From: JBLHKS01 sp047620505
GTDB taxonomy: Bacteria > Verrucomicrobiota > Verrucomicrobiia > Verrucomicrobiales > DEV007
Reading direction: 5' to 3'
DNA length: 28,769 nucleotides
Assembly: GCA_047620505.1 (NCBI GenBank)
Contig: JBLHKS010000079.1
Coordinates: 1-28,769 of the forward strand
The notes beneath the pieces were generated by a model, which saw nothing but the letters and a program-made list of their open reading frames with translations, was not told where the DNA came from and did no database searches. Both the position numbers and the translations under genes were made by a program. Position 1 is the stretch's first letter; each line of letters begins with the position of its first letter. Positions 1-7,616 of the stretch are shown one piece after another.

Positions 1-621
1 TCTAACCTTGGCGGCCGGGTTCGCGTTCGTGTATCCACTGTCAATCGCGTGGTTAAAGGCCAGGATCAGGATCCGCCGGTAACTGTTGATTGAACTTGGG
101 GCCACCTTGAGACCGTGTAGCCAATTGGCAACCTCGTCCCGCCCAATGCCCGCCACCACACGCTTGCCAAATGTAGTGCGAAACCGTTCCAGCTTATATC
201 TGAGGTCGTTACGGTGTTTCTCCGATGCGCCGGACTGCCGGCGCGATTCGAGAATTTCCTGCATGAGTCGATCGACCGTGGCCGATTTCTGCATTCTCTC
301 GAAGTGATCGATTGCAAACTCGACGGCGATCCTCAGATCGACGCCAGCAGCCTTGAGTCTCTCACGCGTGTCAGCAACCGCTGAGCGCTCCGATGCACTG
401 AGGCTCGCACCTGTGCCGAAGCTGATCGTCTCAGATTCGCGTTCGGCTGCCCACTTCTCGGCGTCCTTCTTCGTCCGGAAGTATTTCTGACGCCTGGCGC
501 CTTCCTCGATGTATGTCGCACGCCAGTTGTAGCGGGAATGGCTCCCCTTTTTCAACGCTCGGACATTCACCCGATGGCCGAGACGCGCGCCGACATCGGA
601 CGCCTTTTTATGGTGCGACAT
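1..621 (-). CDS. Tyrosine recombinase / phage-type integrase, N-terminal part (runs off the window)
   Basis: I read this frame by hand on the minus strand. It is open from an ATG at 619-621 down to base 1, giving 207 residues with no stop. Residues about 29-60 (SRYNWRATYIEEGARRQKYF, then TKKDAEKWA) have the form of the N-terminal arm domain of tyrosine recombinases. Residues about 100-205 look like the helical core-binding domain: a KHRNDLRYKLERF helix, FGKRVVAGI, and then SSINSYRRILILAFNHAIDS followed by NANPA. The catalytic R-H-R-Y domain would lie beyond the left edge, so activity cannot be judged. No clear ribosome binding site precedes the ATG. The gene lies about 110 bp from the 3' end of tRNA-Thr, which fits an integrase next to its attachment site. 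The family call is confident; a transposon or plasmid origin, rather than a prophage, is equally possible. Confidence 0.85.
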   Translation of the reverse strand, partial: MSHHKKASDVGARLGHRVNVRALKKGSHSRYNWRATYIEEGARRQKYFRTKKDAEKWAAERESETISFGTGASLSASERSAVADTRERLKAAGVDLRIAVEFAIDHFERMQKSATVDRLMQEILESRRQSGASEKHRNDLRYKLERFRTTFGKRVVAGIGRDEVANWLHGLKVAPSSINSYRRILILAFNHAIDSGYTNANPAAKVR

Positions 622-729
622 CTGGCACAGAACCCCATAAGGAGCTGGGCGTCCAGATAAACCCGTTACTTATTCATTATCTCAAGGTGGCGGATCCTGC
701 TGTGATGTCGCGTAACTCGTTGATAATGA

Positions 730-805
730 TGGAGCCAACTGTCGGGCTCGAACCGACGACCTGCTGATTACAAATCAGCTGCTCTACCAACTGAGCTAAG
801 TTGGC
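730..805 (-). tRNA. tRNA-Thr (anticodon UGU), CCA encoded
   Basis: Read on the minus strand, bases 805 to 730 fold into a complete cloverleaf. The acceptor stem is GCCAACT pairing with AGTTGGC. The D-arm region is AGCTCAGTTGGTAGAGC. The anticodon stem GCTGA/TCAGC closes a TTTGTAA loop, so the anticodon is UGU, reading ACA (Thr). The T arm contains GGTTCGAGCC. The discriminator is U and the CCA end is encoded at 732-730. The 3' half faces the integrase gene, so it is a likely attachment site. Confidence 0.97.
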
Positions 806-829
806 CTTGCTCTCAAACGGTAGGCACGG

Positions 830-857
830 ATTTTAAATCATTTCCGCATTTTCGCAA
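830..857 (-). promoter_or_regulatory. Candidate sigma70-like promoter of tRNA-Thr
   Basis: On the minus strand a TTGCGA box (857-852) and a TAAAAT box (835-830) are separated by 16 bp. They lie about 25 bp upstream of the mature 5' end of the tRNA. Each box matches the consensus at 4-5 of 6 positions. No transcription evidence is available. Confidence 0.4.
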
Positions 858-908
858 TCGGAGATTTCCGTTTTTGGCGAGGGGGCGATTTCACGAGTTC
901 TTCATCTT

Positions 909-926
909 TGATTCATCCCTGAATCA
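909..926. promoter_or_regulatory. Inverted repeat upstream of the 951 gene, possible operator
   Basis: TGATTCA and TGAATCA form a perfect 7-bp inverted repeat with a 4-bp spacer, 24 bp upstream of the ATG at 951. The spacing is typical of a binding site for a dimeric regulator. No regulator gene is adjacent, so the role is only inferred. Confidence 0.3.
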
Positions 927-950
927 CAATGTATCGGCAGGATCAAAACC

Positions 951-2636
951 ATGAATGCTATTCGCTTTGGTCTTTTCGCCTCGCTCTTTGCCCTCGGGAA
1001 CAGTTTGGCTCAGGTGGAAGAAGGTCCAACTCTCAGTTTGGAGGGCGCTCGGGTCACTCTGCCTTACTCGGAAGTTCTGCAACTCTTGGAGGCGGCGCGG
1101 TCGAAAGAAACAGAGCCTGCTGAATCTCCGCTCCCTGTCTCGGCGTTGGTGAGGTCACTGGTGATGAATCTGGAGGTGCTGGAGGATTCGATCAGGGTTC
1201 AGGCGGAGATCGCTGTCGAGGCGTTCGGTGAGGATTGGCAGGTGATCGATCTGCTCGGAATCGATGCAAGCTTGGTGAAGGTCGAGCCTGCGGAGGCGCG
1301 GGTGATTCGGCGGGAAGGCGTGTTTGCTCTGCTGCAGAATGGACCTGGGGAATCGACCTTGAAGCTGACTTTCGAGTCACCGCGGCGGCGAGTTGCCCGC
1401 GAGCAGCTGCTGACGCTGGATCCTTTGGAGGCGACGGTTCGGAGGATGCAGATTTCCGGAATTCCGCCGAATCGAGCGGTTGAGTTAAACGGCGTTGCGC
1501 AGGCTGGCGGCGAAAGTGTCTCGATGACACTTTCGGCTGATTCGGGCGATGTTGAGATCGCGTTGATGGCGGCGCAAATGCAGGCTGAAGCTGCGGCGCC
1601 GAGTTCTTGGAATTTGAGCGCGCAGATCGTGGTTCGTTATGAGGATGGCTCGCTGGTTTACGATGGCCGACTGTTTGCTCGGGACGAGACGGGCGATGGG
1701 ACTTCGCTGCGTTTGCGCCTGCCGAATCATGCTCGCGAGATTCTGGTTTCCGGCGATGGTTTGGCGGCGACGCGGGCGGGGCAGGGGATTCAGCAGTTGA
1801 GTTGGGCGGATGCGGGTGTCGTCGATCGTCGAGTGGAATTTTCGTTCCGAACGCCAATTTCTCCGCTGGCTGAGAATTGGACTTTGGCGGTGCCGCGCCC
1901 GGAAATGGATTCGAGTGAGGTGGAGGCGCTTTTTGTGATTCCGTCAGGCGAAGGGTTGGAGATTTCGGGAGAGGGCGTGGTCGCGGCGGCGGACAGCCAG
2001 CGGATTTCCGATTGGTTTCATGAGCGGCTGAAGGGGGCTGATTTCGTGAGCGTGCAAACCCCGAATGACGTGGATGTACAGCCACGATGGCTGCCTCGGC
2101 GGGCGACGGCTCAGGCTACGATTTCGCAGGCGACGTTTGAGACTCAGCTTGAGAAAAATGGGCAGACTCTGAATCAGGCAAGCTATTATATTGAGCATGA
2201 GAATTTGCTGGTCTGGCAGTTGCAGTTGCCGGAGGATTGCGAGATTCTCAGATGCAGCGTTAACGGTCGTCAGGTCGCGCCGACGGAGCGGGACGAGACG
2301 ACGATCGAGTTTCATCTCACTCCGAGCGGCGAGGACGAGGAGGCTTCGACGGAGGTGCGAGTGGACTACGCGCATCGGGCTGATCCGCTGGACGAGATTG
2401 AGGGCGATGTGCGCCTGACATTGCCAAAAACGCCGCTGTTCGTTCACGAAGCGGCGTGGTCGTTGAGAATCCCGGATGCTTACGTTGTTACGGCTGTTGA
2501 TGGGAATCTCGAAGTCGCTTCGAGCAGTGCTGAGCATTCCGGAAACGCGAACACGCTTTCTCTCGTTAAGCGCCTCCTCCAGGCTGAGGCACCGGAGATC
2601 GATCTTTTCTACAGCCGTCCAACCGCAACCGACTAA
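951..2636 (+). CDS. Secreted beta-rich protein of unknown function
   Basis: The 561-residue product starts with a signal peptide: a hydrophobic stretch at residues 5-18 followed by a likely cut after NSLAQ. The rest is hydrophilic with alternating beta-strand patterns and no cysteine cluster or catalytic motif that I recognise. No transmembrane helix follows the signal, so the protein is probably periplasmic or outer-surface associated. Only 12 bp separate its stop from the next gene, which encodes a CreD-like inner-membrane protein with a large exported domain. The two are very likely co-expressed and may act together in the cell envelope. The ATG was chosen because it gives the signal peptide; a GGCAGGA sequence lies about 9 bases upstream. 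I do not recognise the family, and the long minus-strand ORF opposite is a shadow of GC-rich codons. Confidence 0.8.
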   Translation: MNAIRFGLFASLFALGNSLAQVEEGPTLSLEGARVTLPYSEVLQLLEAARSKETEPAESPLPVSALVRSLVMNLEVLEDSIRVQAEIAVEAFGEDWQVIDLLGIDASLVKVEPAEARVIRREGVFALLQNGPGESTLKLTFESPRRRVAREQLLTLDPLEATVRRMQISGIPPNRAVELNGVAQAGGESVSMTLSADSGDVEIALMAAQMQAEAAAPSSWNLSAQIVVRYEDGSLVYDGRLFARDETGDGTSLRLRLPNHAREILVSGDGLAATRAGQGIQQLSWADAGVVDRRVEFSFRTPISPLAENWTLAVPRPEMDSSEVEALFVIPSGEGLEISGEGVVAAADSQRISDWFHERLKGADFVSVQTPNDVDVQPRWLPRRATAQATISQATFETQLEKNGQTLNQASYYIEHENLLVWQLQLPEDCEILRCSVNGRQVAPTERDETTIEFHLTPSGEDEEASTEVRVDYAHRADPLDEIEGDVRLTLPKTPLFVHEAAWSLRIPDAYVVTAVDGNLEVASSSAEHSGNANTLSLVKRLLQAEAPEIDLFYSRPTATD

Positions 2637-2648
2637 CAAAATACGAAT

Positions 2649-3884
2649 ATGAAGTTGAATCACTTGCTCGCCGTTGGCGGGATTTTCATTGGAACAGCGC
2701 TGGCCTGGGCGATTCTCAGCAGCGCGATCGGATCACGGACCGAACTGAGCGACGAATCGCTTTGTCTGAACGTTGAGGGTAACTGGGGGCCGCCGATGAT
2801 GCAGAAACATCCGCGAATCTATTATGCTTCGCCGACGAATCGGGAGTCGGTCCGCGAGATTCAGCCAGCGAGCAGCGCTATCGATGTTCAATTCGATTAC
2901 GAGCCTAAAAAGAAGGGACTGATTCGCTACCGAACTTACGAAGTGGAGTTTGACGCGACTTACGAGGTTGCGAACCCGACGCCGATTCGGCAAACGATCT
3001 TCCTGGAGTTTTCGCTGCCGGTTGAAGGCACTTCGTATCAAAATTTTCAGCTAAGTATCGATGGACAAGATTCAACTGGGCGTGCGCCGAATAATGGGAC
3101 GATCACGGAAGCGGTTATGCTTGAACCGGGCGCGTCGGTGCCAGTTCGAATTGCCTACCAGTCGCGTGGGCTCGATTCCTGGCGCTACCAGCTTCCTGCT
3201 CACCGCCGGGTGCGCGATTTCGAGCTGAACATGACGACGAACTTCGCTGAAATCGACTTTCCGCATGGAACCGGCTCGCCGGATGATCGCCAGCAGCTGC
3301 CGGGTGGCGGTTGGACGCTGAACTGGGTTTTTCCAGACGTTATCGCGCCGAACAGCATTGGCATGTCGATGCCCAACGTGTTGAACCCCGGACCGACTGT
3401 GCAGCGGATCACATTCTTCGCGCCGGTGTCGCTGCTGTTTTTTTTCGCAGTGTTAGTGATCGTTGGGATGGCGCGCGGCGAAAATCTGCATCCGATGAAT
3501 TACTTTTTCATCGCCGCCGGCTACTTCGCGTTTCAACTGCTCTTGGCTTACCTTGTCGATGTCATTCCGCTCTTTCCGTCATTCCTCGTGTCCTGTGCCG
3601 TGTCCCTGCTCTTGGTCTGCGGTTACATCCGGGCGGTGACGGGCTGGCGGGGAGCAGCGATCGCGGCGGCGGCTCAATTCGCCTACATGGTGTTGTTCAG
3701 CTATAGCTTTTTCTTTGATGGGCTGTCCGGCCTCACAATCACGATCGGCGCGATCGCGACTCTGGCTCTGTTGATGTGGCTGACTGCGAAATTGGATTGG
3801 CGTGAGTTGTTCGCGAGTGCAAAAGCGCGTCGCCCGACTCCGCCGCGAATTCCGGCTCCTGAAGCCGGCCCGCGCCCGGTCTGA
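2649..3884 (+). CDS. CreD-like inner membrane protein
   Basis: This 411-residue protein has an N-terminal membrane anchor (residues about 5-26) and an exported beta-rich domain (about 30-255). A cluster of about five or six transmembrane helices follows (about 258-390). The C-terminal cluster, from the HPMNYFFIAAGYFAFQLLL region through the GYIRAVTGW segment to LMWLTAKLDWREL, matches the ending of the CreD/CreD-like family, which in enterobacteria is tied to envelope stress and colicin tolerance. The exported part is less recognisable. The protein ends in a short Pro-rich tail. It forms a tight pair with the secreted protein upstream (12-bp gap). Family membership is inferred from the membrane-domain pattern; the function in this lineage is unknown. 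Confidence 0.65.
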   Translation: MKLNHLLAVGGIFIGTALAWAILSSAIGSRTELSDESLCLNVEGNWGPPMMQKHPRIYYASPTNRESVREIQPASSAIDVQFDYEPKKKGLIRYRTYEVEFDATYEVANPTPIRQTIFLEFSLPVEGTSYQNFQLSIDGQDSTGRAPNNGTITEAVMLEPGASVPVRIAYQSRGLDSWRYQLPAHRRVRDFELNMTTNFAEIDFPHGTGSPDDRQQLPGGGWTLNWVFPDVIAPNSIGMSMPNVLNPGPTVQRITFFAPVSLLFFFAVLVIVGMARGENLHPMNYFFIAAGYFAFQLLLAYLVDVIPLFPSFLVSCAVSLLLVCGYIRAVTGWRGAAIAAAAQFAYMVLFSYSFFFDGLSGLTITIGAIATLALLMWLTAKLDWRELFASAKARRPTPPRIPAPEAGPRPV

Positions 3885-3935
3885 TTCGCTGTTTGTTCTC
3901 CGCAATAACCGGACCGAAATCGCCGTGTTTCAGAC

Positions 3936-6110
3936 GTGTTTCGAAAAACCCTACAGATTCGCGCTCTGGCGCTCCTGTTTCTTGGTGCTGGTTTGATGAC
4001 CGGTGCTGCGGAGGAACCTGCGCCGGATTTCATGCATGATGTGATGCCGATTCTCAGTCGATACGGCTGCAACAGCTCGGCTTGTCATGGGAAAGCGGAA
4101 GGCCAGAATGGCTTCAAGCTTTCGGTTTTCGGCAACGATCCGGCCACGGATTTTGCCGCGCTGACGCAGCATGCTCGCGGTCGCCGAGTGATGCTGACCG
4201 CACCGGAAGAGAGCCTTCTTCTGAGCAAATCGACTGGCGAAACTCCGCACGCAGGCGGGATTCGGATGACTCCGGATTCTCCGCCGTACCAGCAGTTGCT
4301 GAGTTGGATTGAGGCCGGTGCGCAGCTTAACTCGGGCGAATCTCGCGACGTTGCGGCCTTGCGGCTGGAGCCATCTCGCGAGGTGATGAAATTCAGCGCG
4401 AATCAGCAGTTGCGGGCGATCGCGACGCTCAAAAATGGCGAGGAAATGGACGTCACCTGGCTCGCCGAGTTTCATCCCAACGACTCGGGCATGGCGGACG
4501 TTGACGAAGATGGGATGGTCACGACTGGCGATGTCGTTGGGCAGTCCGCGGTCATGGCGAGATTCTCGGGGCAGGTCGCGGTGTTTCAGGCGCTGATTCC
4601 GCGTCCGCATGACGCTGCCGACACCGAATTTCCGAATCTTCCGAAGCACAATTTTATCGATGAGCTGGTCGACGCGAATCTCCGTCGCCTGAATCTGCAT
4701 CCATCCGGCTTAGTCGACGACGAAACGTATTTGAGGCGAGTTTACCTCGATTTGATCGGTCGGCTGCCGACTTCTGACGAAGTGCGCGATTATCTGAAGA
4801 ACGCCAGCCCTGACAAACGCGCTAAGCTGGCTGATACGCTGTTGGAGCGGCCTGAATACGCGGATCTGGCGGCGATGCGCTGGGCTGACGTGCTGCGGGT
4901 GGAACGCGGGGCGCTGGGGCATCGCGACGCGTTTGCTTATTATTCATGGATTCACGAAGCGATGGTTGAGAACCGCCCGTTGGATGAATTCGTCCAGCAG
5001 CTGCTGACGGCTTCGGGGCCGCTTTCCGATGCGCCGGCCGGGCATTTTTTCCGAATCTCGAGCAAATCCGGCGAGACGTCCGCTGCGGCGGCGCAAGCAT
5101 TTCTGGGGGTCCGAATCACCTGCGCCGAGTGCCACCAGCATCCCTACGATCAATGGACGCAGCAGGATTATCACGGGTTGCGCGCTTACTTTGAGCCGGT
5201 AAAGCCAAAGCCGATCAGCGCGACGCAATTCGCGTTGCACATCAAAAGTAAGCCGACGGTCAAGCATCCGCGAACCAGCAATCCGGTTCATGCCTATCCG
5301 TTGGGCGAAGTGATGCCTGAAGAAGGTGCCGAGGGCGATGTTCGCGATGAACTCGCAAGCTGGCTGACCGCTCCGGAAAACCCCTGGTTTGCGAAAAATC
5401 TCGCGAATCGGATCTGGGCGCAATTCGTGGGTCGCGGTCTGATCGATCCGGTCGACGATCTCCGCGCGACGAACCCAGCGAGCAATCCGGAGCTTCTCGA
5501 GGCCCTGACGAAACACCTGGTTGACAACGATTTTGACGCCAAGGCGCTGATCCGATTGATCGTCGCTTCGCGAACCTACCAGTTATCCTCGACGCCAAAT
5601 GCGGCAAACGAGCTTGATGAGAAAAACTTCTCTCGCACTCTGTTTCGTCGGTTGCCAGCGGAGGTGCTTCTCGATGCTGTCTGCGATATTTCAGGCGTGC
5701 CCGAAAAATTCAATCTCATGCCGGCTGGTTACCGCGCAGTCCAGGTTTGGGATAGCCAGACGCGGCATTATTTTCTGAAGCTTTTTGGCCGCCCGAGCCG
5801 CGTGACGGCTTGCGAATGCGAGCGCGTGACGGGGGCGACGATGTCTCAGGCGCTGCATTTGATGAACGCCCCGGAGCTTCAGGCAAAGCTGTCGCACGAA
5901 GGCGGGCGAGTGGCTCGACTTGTTGGGGAGATCGGCGCTAACGACGCGTTGGTCGAAGAATTCTACCTCGCCTGCTACAGTCGATTCCCAACTGATGCTG
6001 AGCTCGCGAATGCGGTCGACTACCTCGATGGTCAGCCTGATCGCCGAACTGCTGTGGAGGATCTCGTCTGGTCGTTGCTGAATTCCGTCGAGTTTGTTTT
6101 CAACCACTGA
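3936..6110 (+). CDS. DUF1549/DUF1553 secreted protein with planctomycete-type cytochrome domains
   Basis: The 724-residue product has a signal peptide (residues 1-25). A PSCyt1-type domain carries a C-x4-C-H motif (C45, C50, H51, followed by GKAEGQNGFKLSVFG). A Big2-like beta domain (about 142-222) comes next. A DUF1549 (PSCyt2) domain starts near residue 239 and includes ETYLRRVYLDLIGRLPT and a CxxCH motif at C396-H400 (CAECHQHPYDQW). A DUF1553 (PSD1) domain runs from about 470 to the end (NPWFAKNLANRIWAQFVGRG). This is the family's standard order. These proteins are abundant in Planctomycetota and Verrucomicrobiota and are often paired with DUF1501 proteins, but no DUF1501 gene is visible here. 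Heme binding is likely from the motifs but unproven, and the physiological role is unknown, possibly polysaccharide-linked. A later Met at residue 21 is less likely because it cuts into the signal peptide. Confidence 0.9.
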   Translation: MFRKTLQIRALALLFLGAGLMTGAAEEPAPDFMHDVMPILSRYGCNSSACHGKAEGQNGFKLSVFGNDPATDFAALTQHARGRRVMLTAPEESLLLSKSTGETPHAGGIRMTPDSPPYQQLLSWIEAGAQLNSGESRDVAALRLEPSREVMKFSANQQLRAIATLKNGEEMDVTWLAEFHPNDSGMADVDEDGMVTTGDVVGQSAVMARFSGQVAVFQALIPRPHDAADTEFPNLPKHNFIDELVDANLRRLNLHPSGLVDDETYLRRVYLDLIGRLPTSDEVRDYLKNASPDKRAKLADTLLERPEYADLAAMRWADVLRVERGALGHRDAFAYYSWIHEAMVENRPLDEFVQQLLTASGPLSDAPAGHFFRISSKSGETSAAAAQAFLGVRITCAECHQHPYDQWTQQDYHGLRAYFEPVKPKPISATQFALHIKSKPTVKHPRTSNPVHAYPLGEVMPEEGAEGDVRDELASWLTAPENPWFAKNLANRIWAQFVGRGLIDPVDDLRATNPASNPELLEALTKHLVDNDFDAKALIRLIVASRTYQLSSTPNAANELDEKNFSRTLFRRLPAEVLLDAVCDISGVPEKFNLMPAGYRAVQVWDSQTRHYFLKLFGRPSRVTACECERVTGATMSQALHLMNAPELQAKLSHEGGRVARLVGEIGANDALVEEFYLACYSRFPTDAELANAVDYLDGQPDRRTAVEDLVWSLLNSVEFVFNH

Positions 6111-6185
6111 ACGGAAAATCACGCGGCGGTGAAAACGCTTCACTTTCGCCAGGAAAACCGGTAGTCTGGGGGTCAATTTTTTGTC

Positions 6186-7568
6186 ATGTCCCAAACGCAA
6201 CGCGAAAAAGCATGGAGGCAGGTGATCGGATCCACCCGCAGAAAGGTCAATACCGGCTGGTGGCTGGAAACGCTCGGGCCGCTCTGTATCGGGTTCAGCA
6301 TTCTCGGAGCAAGCACCCTTCTTTATCTGCGAACGCGAGTCTGGTTTGAGGAGCAGCTGCTGCCGGCGATTTTGATCGCAGCCGGTGCCTTGGCGCTTCT
6401 GCCGATCCTGGCTCTGGTGTTTGCTTTTCGCCGATTCATCAGTCATCGGCAGGCTGCAGTTCAGCTGGAAACGGAGATGCGAATGAACAACGCGCTTAGC
6501 GCCGCCGAAGCTGAAATCGGGCAATGGCCGGAGCCGCCGATGAAGCCGCGGATTCGCGATGGCTACGACTGGAACTGGGCGCGGCTAACGGCACCGCCCG
6601 TGATCGCCGTTTTGATCGTGGCGGCCTCATTTCTTGTGCCGATGAGCCCGGCAAAAAGTCCAGGGACGGGACCGAACGCGCCGATCGCCTGGGAAGAGAT
6701 GGAGGACTGGCTCAAGGCGCTTGAGGAAGAGCGGGTGGTCGACGATGAGGCCGCTCGCGAGTTGCTGAAGCAAGTTGAGCAGCTTCGGAATCAGCCGATC
6801 GAGGATTGGTTCGGGCACAGCAGCCTGGAGGCGACGGACACGCTGCGACGGAGTTTGGAGCGCTCGGTTGGAGGGTTGAACCGGGATCTGGCGAAGGCGG
6901 ACCGGAGTTTGAATGCGATTTCGCGATATTCCGAGCAGCTGAGCGAGGCTGGGCGCGAGCAGCTGGCTCAGGAATACGGCGAGGCGATTCAGGGGCTCGC
7001 GGCGAATCGATTGCCGTTGAATCAGGATTTGCTGAATCAGCTTGAGGGCTTGAATCCGCAGAAACTCGACCAGATGACGGCGGAGGAACGCGATCAGCTG
7101 ATGCAGAAGCTCCAGCAAAACATGGAGGCGTTGCGGAAGGCGCTCGGAGAGAATGGAAAGAACGGAATGCCGGGGATGGGCGAGAACGGACAGGGTTTTG
7201 GTCAGCGTGATGGTGAGAACATGGACGAGCTCATGAAGTTGCTGCTCGGCGAAGGCGGAGATGCGATGGGGCGGCCTGGCCAGGGCGGAATTAGTCGAGG
7301 GCGCGGCGATGCGCCGATGTTTCACAAGGACGAAGAATCGGATCTAGGGACGAACAATCCAGAGGGCGTCACGAATGAGGATCTTCGAAACGCAGCTCCC
7401 GGCGATGTGCTCGGTGTTGGCGAAGCGGAGCAGAACATCGATGACTCGAAGCCGGCGGAGACTCAAGACGCCGGTGCGGTTGGCTCGATGGGTGTTGGCG
7501 GCGAGCGAATCTGGCAGGAAAATCTCCTTCCAAGCGAGCGCGAGGCGTTGCGGAAATTCTTCAAGTAG
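6186..7568 (+). CDS. Three-TM protein with long Gln/Gly/Met-rich tail (DUF4175-like architecture)
   Basis: This 460-residue protein has hydrophobic helices at about residues 28-48, 58-80 and 136-153, separated by a charged helical segment. A long hydrophilic region follows. Residues 165-330 are rich in Glu, Gln and Leu and probably form extended helices or coiled coil (EERDQLMQKLQQNMEALRKA). Residues 325-400 are low-complexity Gly/Met/Gln/Asp. Two N-terminal helices, a third near residue 140 and a Gln/Gly-rich tail recall DUF4175-type proteins, but I cannot confirm the family. The gene stands alone, with 75 bp before it and 48 bp after it. It is probably an inner-membrane protein with the tail on one side. 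No enzymatic motif is visible. Confidence 0.7.
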   Translation: MSQTQREKAWRQVIGSTRRKVNTGWWLETLGPLCIGFSILGASTLLYLRTRVWFEEQLLPAILIAAGALALLPILALVFAFRRFISHRQAAVQLETEMRMNNALSAAEAEIGQWPEPPMKPRIRDGYDWNWARLTAPPVIAVLIVAASFLVPMSPAKSPGTGPNAPIAWEEMEDWLKALEEERVVDDEAARELLKQVEQLRNQPIEDWFGHSSLEATDTLRRSLERSVGGLNRDLAKADRSLNAISRYSEQLSEAGREQLAQEYGEAIQGLAANRLPLNQDLLNQLEGLNPQKLDQMTAEERDQLMQKLQQNMEALRKALGENGKNGMPGMGENGQGFGQRDGENMDELMKLLLGEGGDAMGRPGQGGISRGRGDAPMFHKDEESDLGTNNPEGVTNEDLRNAAPGDVLGVGEAEQNIDDSKPAETQDAGAVGSMGVGGERIWQENLLPSEREALRKFFK

Positions 7569-7616
7569 CGCGCGGCGTCCGCGAAAAACCGCTTTCTTCA
7601 CGCAGCGTTTCCCGCC

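Noticed and set aside
1192..2085. Long minus-strand open frame (about 297 codons) opposite the secreted-protein gene
   Set aside because: Pro/Ser/Arg-rich product typical of the reverse frame of a GC-rich gene; the plus-strand frame has a signal peptide and normal composition.
6125..6147. GGCGGTGAA...TTCACTTTCGCC hairpin as a terminator after the DUF1553 gene
   Set aside because: The stem is short with a 3-base bulge and has no following T run.
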